From Bacteroidales bacterium (GTDB taxonomy: Bacteria; Bacteroidota; Bacteroidia; Bacteroidales; FEN-979), in NCBI GenBank assembly GCA_023231005.1, contig JALNWG010000005.1, positions 62,001-126,000 on the forward strand: DNA of 64,000 nt, given 5' to 3'. A program made the translations under genes and the position numbers. Positions 63,070 to 64,000 of this stretch are shown here, in pieces; within the stretch, counting starts at the first letter, position 1, and every line of letters starts with the position of its first letter. A model generated the notes under the pieces. It was not told the origin of the DNA, made no database searches, and saw nothing but the letters and a program-made list of their open reading frames with translations.

Positions 63070-64000
63070 GTGAAAAACCTGCGAAATTTTTGTATTATTG
63101 CCCATATTGATCATGGGAAATCGACTTTGGCTGACCGGTTATTACAATTGACCGATACGGTCTCTGCCCGTGATTCACGCGACCAGGTACTTGACGATAT
63201 GGATCTGGAGCGGGAACGTGGCATAACGATCAAGAGCCATGCGATCCAAATGAATTATCGTCAAGATGGGAAGGAATACATTCTTAACCTGATCGACACC
63301 CCGGGACATGTTGATTTTTCTTATGAAGTATCGCGTGCCATTGCGGCCTGTGAAGGGGCACTGCTCGTGGTGGATGCCACACAGGGCATCCAGGCACAAA
63401 CAATTTCGAACCTTTATCTCGCCATTGAACACAACCTCGCCATCATCCCGGTTCTGAATAAAATTGATATGGATGCCGCCATGGTTGAGGAAGTTAAGGA
63501 TCAGATCGTGGAACTTTTGGGTTGCGACCGGGAAGAGATCCTGAGTGTCAGCGCCAAATTGGGAGTGGGTATTGAACAGGTTCTGAATGCCATTGTCACC
63601 CGAGTTCCCTGCCCTTCCGGAGATCCAAATGCTCCGCTCCAGGCTCTTGTTTTTGACTCCCTGTACAATCCCTTCCGCGGGGTTGTCGCCTATTTTAGAA
63701 TTCTTAATGGATCCATTGGGAAAGATGATCACGTGAAATTTGTTGCTACCGGGATGGATTACCACGTGGATGAAGTAGGTATTTTGCGATTAAAACAGGA
63801 ACCCCGCGACCGCGTTTTTACCGGCGATGTGGGATATATAATTTCCGGAATAAAAAACAGCAAAGAAGTTCAGGTTGGAGATACCATTACACAGGTAGAA
63901 AATCCTTGTCCCGATATTATTGAAGGATTTCGTGGAGTAAAACCCATGGTTTTCGCTGGAATATATCCTACCGATGCCGATGAATATGAAGAATTGCGGG
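63070..64000 (+). CDS. lepA: Elongation factor 4 (LepA), C-terminus cut by window edge
   Basis: 310 codons are present from a GTG at 63070-63072 to the right edge. The start is exact for the family: [25 protein letters not shown], with the P-loop AHIDHGKST. The G domain continues with [23 protein letters not shown] and NKIDMDAA; domain II then starts with [17 protein letters not shown]. LepA is a ribosome-bound GTPase that affects translocation and initiation. The GTG start lies immediately after a -7 box. Confidence 0.96.
   Translation, partial: MKNLRNFCIIAHIDHGKSTLADRLLQLTDTVSARDSRDQVLDDMDLERERGITIKSHAIQMNYRQDGKEYILNLIDTPGHVDFSYEVSRAIAACEGALLVVDATQGIQAQTISNLYLAIEHNLAIIPVLNKIDMDAAMVEEVKDQIVELLGCDREEILSVSAKLGVGIEQVLNAIVTRVPCPSGDPNAPLQALVFDSLYNPFRGVVAYFRILNGSIGKDDHVKFVATGMDYHVDEVGILRLKQEPRDRVFTGDVGYIISGIKNSKEVQVGDTITQVENPCPDIIEGFRGVKPMVFAGIYPTDADEYEELR

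Noticed and set aside
63175..63765. 196-codon minus-strand open frame inside lepA
   Set aside because: Antisense to the conserved GTPase domain and with no recognisable domain.

Overview
This window reads as an ordinary chromosomal segment of a member of the Bacteroidota. Lineage indicators are type IX secretion sorting domains on three large secreted proteins, a PorG-like barrel protein in an envelope operon (porG-uppS-bamA-skp-skp), a DUF2723 membrane glycosyltransferase, and many -7 boxes of the Bacteroidota type (TAnnTTTG, in several cases with TTTG 19-21 bases upstream). Several tail segments match Bacteroidota-specific families. No rRNA, CRISPR array, insertion sequence, phage or plasmid gene was seen. 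The only RNA gene found is one tRNA-Gln.

Layout. 1-5.7 kb: an AsmA-like gene cut by the left edge, a Bcp peroxiredoxin, mnmD between two gene relics (a shattered 2-oxoacid dehydrogenase E1 and an ECF sigma factor stub), an alpha/beta-hydrolase-like protein, a lipoprotein and an LpxH-type phosphatase. 5.7-10.7 kb: a ferredoxin gene divergent from korAB (2-oxoacid:ferredoxin oxidoreductase), then an orphan histidine kinase. 10.8-18.2 kb: tilS-ompA, dsbD, a beta-propeller-type T9SS cargo and an M20 peptidase. 18.3-24.4 kb: sucA-sucB-nadB-gamma carbonic anhydrase. 24.4-32.4 kb: GH29 fucosidase, an acyltransferase, a GH13 enzyme, and two M28 peptidases, the second followed by an overlapping secreted protein gene. 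32.5-42.0 kb: a nine-gene minus-strand envelope operon (rsgA, CBS protein, TamA-like, nadK, porG, uppS, bamA, two skp/ompH). 42.1-49.0 kb: a PrsW-like membrane protein, dprA, a glycosyltransferase, lgt and the DUF2723 protein. 49.1-51.3 kb: tRNA-Gln and a small accessory-looking patch (DUF1003, Dph6-like ATPase, a tiny secreted repeat protein). 51.4-56.3 kb: rimP-nusA-infB with an attenuator-like hairpin in the leader. 56.3-64 kb: purA, a Fur-family regulator, a RelA/SpoT enzyme, a T9SS type B giant protein and the start of lepA.

How the genes fit together. The ferredoxin next to korAB is a plausible electron acceptor for it, so 2-oxoglutarate could become succinyl-CoA either with reduced ferredoxin (KorAB) or with NADH (SucAB plus an E3 encoded elsewhere). 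The envelope operon joins lipid-carrier synthesis (UppS), outer membrane protein chaperones and insertion (Skp, BamA) and a T9SS barrel (PorG); the three T9SS cargoes are candidates for export by that system. rimP-nusA-infB is the classic translation/transcription-termination operon.

I did not find a wholly new multi-gene system. The observations I would follow up first are the two gene relics beside mnmD, the hairpin in the rimP-nusA leader, the Cys-rich tail on SucA, the three-repeat secreted miniprotein, the PrsW-like protein that lacks most catalytic motifs, and several genes whose start codon lies only a few bases after the -7 box.
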